The notes under the pieces are model-generated. The model made no database searches, was not told the origin of the DNA, and saw only the letters and a program-made list of their open reading frames with translations. Positions 60,193 through 64,000 of a stretch of DNA of 64,000 bases are shown here, in pieces. The position numbers were made by a program, and so were the translations under genes. Every line of letters starts with the position of its first letter. Within the stretch, counting starts at the first letter, position 1. This stretch comes from Fodinibacter sp038258215. Its GTDB lineage: Bacteria; Actinomycetota; Actinomycetes; Actinomycetales; Dermatophilaceae. The DNA is taken from NCBI GenBank assembly GCA_038258215.1, contig JBBSQC010000018.1:5133-69132 (forward strand), written 5' to 3'.

Positions 60193-62150
60193 CGGTAGTC
60201 CCTCGTCTGGAGCTGCATGGCCGTGAAGGTGAGTGGCTCGTAGTGTCTGACATGGTGGCCGTCGGCCTGGGTCTGCCACGCAGAGATGAAGGCCCAGTCG
60301 TCGTCGTTGCGGACAGCCTCGCCGGCCTCGGTCTGGTACTCGGCGCGAAAGTGTGAGCCGCAGGACTCGTCGCGGTCGAGGGCGTCCACGCACATCAGCT
60401 CCGCTAGCTCAAGGAAGTCCGCGACCCGGCCCGCGTGCTCGAGTTCGTGATCCAGTCCCTCGCCCTCTTCTACAAGGCACAGGTCGGTCCAGAACTCGTC
60501 GCGCAAACTGCGAATCTCCGTTATCGCGGTCGTCAACGACTGCACCGAGCGACTCACTCCGCACCCGCGAGCCAGAACTTCTCCGAGCTGCCGGTGGAAG
60601 GACGATGCGCTCGTGGTGCCACCAATAGACACGAGCGCGTTGATGCGTGTGCGAACTTGGTCCACGGTACCGACGACGGCCGGATCGTCCACGGACAACC
60701 GCTCAGTGCCAAGCAGGGGCGCGAGGTAGTTCGGGATCGAGTAAGGCAGGGTGAACCAGCCGTCCACCGACGCAGAAAGCAGTGAGTTCGCTCCGAGTCG
60801 ATTGGCACCGTGGTAACCACACCCGGCCTCGCCGCCGACGAACAGCCCCGGCACCGACGTCATGAGATCAAAGTCAGTCCAAAGCCCGCCCATGGTGTAG
60901 TGGGCGCCGGGCGCGATCCTCATGGGTGTGGAGTAGGCGTCATCGCCCGTAGCGTTGAGATAGGTGTCGAAGATGTTGCCGTACCGCTCCTTGAGGGTGG
61001 CCCGCCCGAGGGCGGCCCTAGCGTCACGGAAGTCGAGGTAGACGCTGTTCTTCAGCGGGCCGACTCCGTGTCCTGACTCGATCTGTTCCAGAGCGGCACG
61101 AGACGCGACATCCCGCGGGGTCAGGTTGCCGAACGCGGGGTACTTGCGTTCCAGGTAGTAGTCGCGCTCGTTCTCCGGGATCGTGACCGGGTCTCGGGTG
61201 TCCCCGGCTTTTGTTGGAACCCAGATCCGGCCATCGTTGCGCAGTGACTCGCTCATCAACGTGGTCTTGGACTGCCAAGCGGAGTCCACTGGCAACGTGG
61301 TGGGGTGGAACTGGACGAACGAGGGTGAACCGAAGAGAGCTCCTCGCCGGTGCGCGCGCCAGGCTGCCGTCGCGTTGCAGTTCAACGCCAGTGTCGAGTG
61401 ATAGAACACCGTGCCATAGCCACCGGTAGCCACGACCACGGCGTGAGCCGTGGTCGCCGTGATCTCCCCAGTCAACAGGTTGCGAGTCACGATGCCTTGA
61501 GCCCGACCCTCGCTCACGACGAGGTCGAGCATCTCGTGTCGAGTGTGCATGGTCACGGTGCCCGCCGCCACCTGGCGGTGTAGCGCCTGCGACGACGCAA
61601 CCTGCAGTTGCTGTCCGGTCTGACCCCGGGTGTAGTAGGTCCGTGACACCTGTACCCCACCGAACGAGCGCGTAGCGAGCTGTCCGCCGTACTCGCGCGC
61701 GAAAGGAGCGCCAATGGCGTTCATGTGGTCGATGACCCGCACCGATTCCTCACCGAGACGAAAGCAGTCGGCCTCACGTGAACGGTAGTCACCACCCTTG
61801 ACGGTGTCTTTGACAAACCGGGCCAAGCTGTCATTGTCGACCTTGCGGGCCCGGGCCGCGTTGATCCCTCCCTGCGCTGCCACACTGTGCGCCCGCCGCG
61901 GCGAGTCATGAAACGTGAAGGCATCAACCTGATATCCGAGTTCGCCCAGCGACGCCGCGCACGCGGCACCCGCTAGACCAGTACCAACGACGACCACAGA
62001 GAACTTCTTGCGGTTGGCCGGGCTGACCAACGCATAGTCAAAGCGCCGGGCGGCCCACGCAAGCGCTGGGTCGCCGTCGGGAACCCGACCATCGACCGGG
62101 CTGCCAACACTCCAGAGCTCACGGATGGCTCTGTCGACCTCGGCGGTCAT
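60189..62150 (-). CDS. sdhA: Succinate dehydrogenase/fumarate reductase flavoprotein subunit
   Basis: A 653-residue flavoprotein. FSVVVVGTGLAGAACAASLGELG is the FAD-binding Rossmann motif; HSVAAQGGINAA carries the His that binds FAD covalently; PSFVQFHPTTLP and LFVGGEAGCGYHGANRLGANSLL are conserved active-site and FAD blocks. It catalyses succinate oxidation or fumarate reduction; the direction depends on quinone potential and cannot be read from sequence. The ATG at 62150 overlaps sdhC; the long upstream frame is in sdhC. Confidence 0.95.
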   Translation of the reverse strand: MTAEVDRAIRELWSVGSPVDGRVPDGDPALAWAARRFDYALVSPANRKKFSVVVVGTGLAGAACAASLGELGYQVDAFTFHDSPRRAHSVAAQGGINAARARKVDNDSLARFVKDTVKGGDYRSREADCFRLGEESVRVIDHMNAIGAPFAREYGGQLATRSFGGVQVSRTYYTRGQTGQQLQVASSQALHRQVAAGTVTMHTRHEMLDLVVSEGRAQGIVTRNLLTGEITATTAHAVVVATGGYGTVFYHSTLALNCNATAAWRAHRRGALFGSPSFVQFHPTTLPVDSAWQSKTTLMSESLRNDGRIWVPTKAGDTRDPVTIPENERDYYLERKYPAFGNLTPRDVASRAALEQIESGHGVGPLKNSVYLDFRDARAALGRATLKERYGNIFDTYLNATGDDAYSTPMRIAPGAHYTMGGLWTDFDLMTSVPGLFVGGEAGCGYHGANRLGANSLLSASVDGWFTLPYSIPNYLAPLLGTERLSVDDPAVVGTVDQVRTRINALVSIGGTTSASSFHRQLGEVLARGCGVSRSVQSLTTAITEIRSLRDEFWTDLCLVEEGEGLDHELEHAGRVADFLELAELMCVDALDRDESCGSHFRAEYQTEAGEAVRNDDDWAFISAWQTQADGHHVRHYEPLTFTAMQLQTRDYR

Positions 62151-62893
62151 CGGACAATGCCCACGGTCACGGCCAACGGGATCGAGGCATTGGCCACGAA
62201 AACCACCGCAGCCGCCGACCCCGACGCGACCACAGCGAACCGGCGCGCCCTGTGGCCGGTGACGCCGAGGTCGTTGACCACGGCCCACAATCCGTGCGCG
62301 AGATGCATACCCAAGACAACCATCGCGAGGACGTAGAACGCCGAGACCCAGGGTCGTTCGAAGCTTGCCACCAGGTTCTCGTAGGCAAGGCTGCTGGATG
62401 CAGTCGTCGGTGCGTACGAGGAACTGGCGGCCGGACCGGTGCCGGTCGTCAGGTCGAGGAGGTGGAAAACGACAAACAGGAGAATAACGATCCCGGTCAC
62501 CGGCATCGACCTGGCCGAGAACGAGCGCCAGTCGGGACGGTTGCACCGGAAGCTGCCACGCGCGCGACGGGCTCGTCGCCAAAGCACCGACGCGCACCAT
62601 AGGTGCCCCAAGAGACAGAAGGCGAGGACCACACGTAGGAACCAGAGCACACCCTCGTACGGCAGGAGCGGCTCGAGCAGGGTACGCAGCCAGTGCGCGT
62701 AGGCGTTGAAGTGCTCCGACCCCGTGTAAACCTTCAGATTGCCGACCATGTGAACAACAACGAACAGGGCGAAGACGGTCCCGGTCACGGCCATCACGAG
62801 CTTGCAGGTGAGGTTTGAGGGTCTCGGCGCACGTCGCGGCCGCACGGTGCGGGCCGGCACGTCGAGGCGTGTCGGACGGGGTGGAGAACTCAC
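62147..62893 (-). CDS. sdhC: Succinate dehydrogenase cytochrome b subunit (B-type, five helices)
   Basis: A 248-residue membrane anchor with five helices: about 30-55 (LVMAVTGTVFALFVVVHMVGNL), 80-105, 125-150, 185-205 and 220-245. Histidines in HMVGNL, FHLLDL and HLAHGL are the expected diheme ligands. This single-subunit diheme arrangement is the B-type of Bacillus and Wolinella, which work with menaquinone, and in Wolinella as fumarate reductase. The GTG at 62893 begins a basic N-terminus. First gene of the CAB operon. Confidence 0.92.
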   Translation of the reverse strand: MSSPPRPTRLDVPARTVRPRRAPRPSNLTCKLVMAVTGTVFALFVVVHMVGNLKVYTGSEHFNAYAHWLRTLLEPLLPYEGVLWFLRVVLAFCLLGHLWCASVLWRRARRARGSFRCNRPDWRSFSARSMPVTGIVILLFVVFHLLDLTTGTGPAASSSYAPTTASSSLAYENLVASFERPWVSAFYVLAMVVLGMHLAHGLWAVVNDLGVTGHRARRFAVVASGSAAAVVFVANASIPLAVTVGIVR

Positions 62894-63018
62894 GGGCTCG
62901 GGCCTCCGATGTCGCCGTCGCGAACTAGATGGTCACGATCTGCCTTCACTCTGCCCCCTTTACCTGAGGGAGTCCCGCGGAGTGACCCCATTCGGTGGAC
63001 CCCACCCAGGATCCAGGG

Positions 63019-63115
63019 GTGGAAGGCCCGCACGGTCCCCCCGCTCACGATCAGGGCTGGCCCAGCACTGTCGCATTCGACCTGGACGACCTGCTGGAGG
63101 AGCTCCGCAGCCGCG
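63019..63115 (+). repeat. Near-copy of the first 97 bases of devS
   Basis: This stretch matches 28713-28809 (minus strand, the 5' end of devS) at 88 of 97 positions by eye, and the GATCCAGG just before the GTG is also shared. It would encode VEGPHGPPAHDQGWPSTVAF and DLDDLLEELRSRE, then leave the devS-like sequence. The rest of the kinase is absent. It is probably a remnant of a duplicated devS gene. Confidence 0.85.
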
Positions 63116-63284
63116 AAGGTCGATGCGCTCCGCGCCGTGGTCGCCCAATAGCCCTACGCACGCGGAGGCAACGAGCGACCATCGCACGCGGCGGCCAGCG
63201 TCCTGCCGGCGGTCCGGCCTGCGCTCACGACCGGGCCCATGGAGTCTTCGGCCATCACGACGCTGTGCGGCCTGACCTCACCTC

Positions 63285-64000
63285 CTACGCACGGGGCGCG
63301 GGCCGATCGGGCGCGCGACCGGTCTCCGCACAGGGATCCGGAGTCATCCGCACGGTGCGCAGGACGAGCACGCCGTAGACGGTGAACATCACGACGTAGA
63401 CGGGCGGCCACCAGGACATCCGCGCCCGCCATCCCAGTGGCGGTCGTTGCGTCTGCCGCAACGAAGCCGACCACGTCGATCAGCGCGCGGATGACGATGA
63501 GGGGCCAGATCGGGCCTGTGCGCAGCGCCACCGCGGCGAAGGCGAACCCCATGGCCGTCGCGTAGCCCACCTGGATCAACGTCGAGCCCAGGTCCGCACC
63601 AAAGAGGGGGTTGACTGCGTGCATCGCACCGAAGAGGACGGCCGAAACGATCCCTGCACGGCGGACTCCCACGCGTGCCAGGTCCCTCAGGATGAGCCCC
63701 CGAAAGGCAACCTCCTCACCGAACCCGACGAGAGCCGCGACGGCGACCCAGATACCGAGACGCTCGAGCTCGCCGGTGACCATCTGGGCACTCAGGGCGC
63801 TGACCGTCGCGGGCAGCGCGGGGAGCAACGGGAATATCGGGATCCAGAAGAATCGCAGGTCGCGCAGGGTCGCGAGTCCACGGAAGCCGACGGCCCGCCA
63901 CCAGTGCATCCGTGTCAGGACCGCGATCGCGATGATGGCGAGGATAGCCTCCGAAATCAGCTGGACGACGTCTGTCGAGACTGGAAGAGCAGCATGAACC
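63285..64000 (-). pseudogene. CPBP protease gene, frameshifted, cut by the window edge
   Basis: The reading frame runs in from the right edge (VHAALPVSTDVVQLISEAIL ...) with the Abi/CPBP signature GFGEEVAFRGLILRDL, then FGAMHAVNPLFG and VIRALIDVVGFVAADATTATG. At about 63425 the frame breaks. A second frame then gives the expected final helix and tail, MSWWPPVYVVMFTVYGVLVLR, ending at TAG 63285-63287. The original frame instead runs on into Arg-rich nonsense. One indel in a G-rich stretch would account for it. The N-terminus lies beyond the window. Function as for other intramembrane glutamic proteases. Confidence 0.7.

Noticed and set aside
62909..63151. An 80-codon plus-strand frame after sdhC
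   Set aside because: It crosses the devS-like repeat in the wrong frame, so it is a by-product of that remnant.

Overview
The window is high-GC DNA (about 70% or more by eye) with frequent GTG starts, 4-base ATGA/GTGA gene overlaps and marker genes such as RbpA, an Lnt/Ppm1 pair, a GarA/FtsR/DUF881 cluster and a DevRS system. This fits an actinobacterium. I would guess Micrococcales, possibly Intrasporangiaceae, but that is inference from gene content only. No rRNA, tRNA or CRISPR array was seen.

Layout. 1-5 kb: the end of phosphoketolase, then pta and ackA (acetyl-phosphate/acetate ATP formation) and an amidohydrolase, closed by a strong hairpin. 5-8 kb: a CPBP protease and a LuxR-type two-component system. 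8.4-14 kb: kamD-kamE-kal (B12/PLP lysine fermentation enzymes) running into lnt, ppm1 and fxsA (lipoprotein acylation and mannosyl donor synthesis). 14-19.5 kb: rbpA with a SigR/SigH-like promoter, a Crp/GlxR-like palindrome, an UMF1 transporter, a VanY-type peptidase, a small SSB-fold protein and a DUF305/DUF3105 pair. 19.8-24 kb: a second two-component system next to an MMPL exporter. 24-25.4 kb: an orphan protein with a PD-(D/E)XK-like signature.

25.7-30 kb is a dormancy-type block, all on the minus strand: doxX, a universal stress protein, devS, devR and a flavin/PNPOx-like protein, with a candidate DevR box upstream. 30-38.5 kb holds housekeeping and stress genes (SGNH hydrolase, cysteine hydrolase, RlmC, DUF1028, Sua5/YciO, OsmC, VOC, GCS2 ligase) and a frameshifted histidine phosphatase. 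38.6-42.8 kb is sbcD-sbcC. 42.8-51.6 kb matches the mycobacterial Rv1822-Rv1832 neighbourhood: gcvP with a glycine riboswitch, MerR (McdR-like), BFN nuclease, FtsR-like MerR, GarA-like FHA, gcvH, DUF881-Sbp-DUF881 and a CDP-alcohol phosphatidyltransferase. 51.6-54 kb holds a MalY/PatB aminotransferase and a CmtR-like metal sensor with its CDF transporter.

54-56.5 kb is decaying DNA: an ECF41/SigJ sigma factor broken by several frameshifts, gene tails, a broken membrane protein and a transposase tail. It is followed by a noticeably less GC-rich island (56.5-62.9 kb) with aspA and a Dcu C4-dicarboxylate carrier facing sdhCAB. Together these could convert aspartate to fumarate, exchange dicarboxylates and reduce fumarate or oxidise succinate. 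Beyond it lies a 97-bp near-copy of the 5' end of devS (about 91% identical) and a frameshifted CPBP gene cut by the window edge.

Several themes point to low-oxygen energy metabolism: acetate kinase, lysine fermentation, DevRS, and fumarate/succinate. At about ten genes a TANNNT hexamer lies 6-7 bases before the start codon, which suggests that leaderless transcription is common here.
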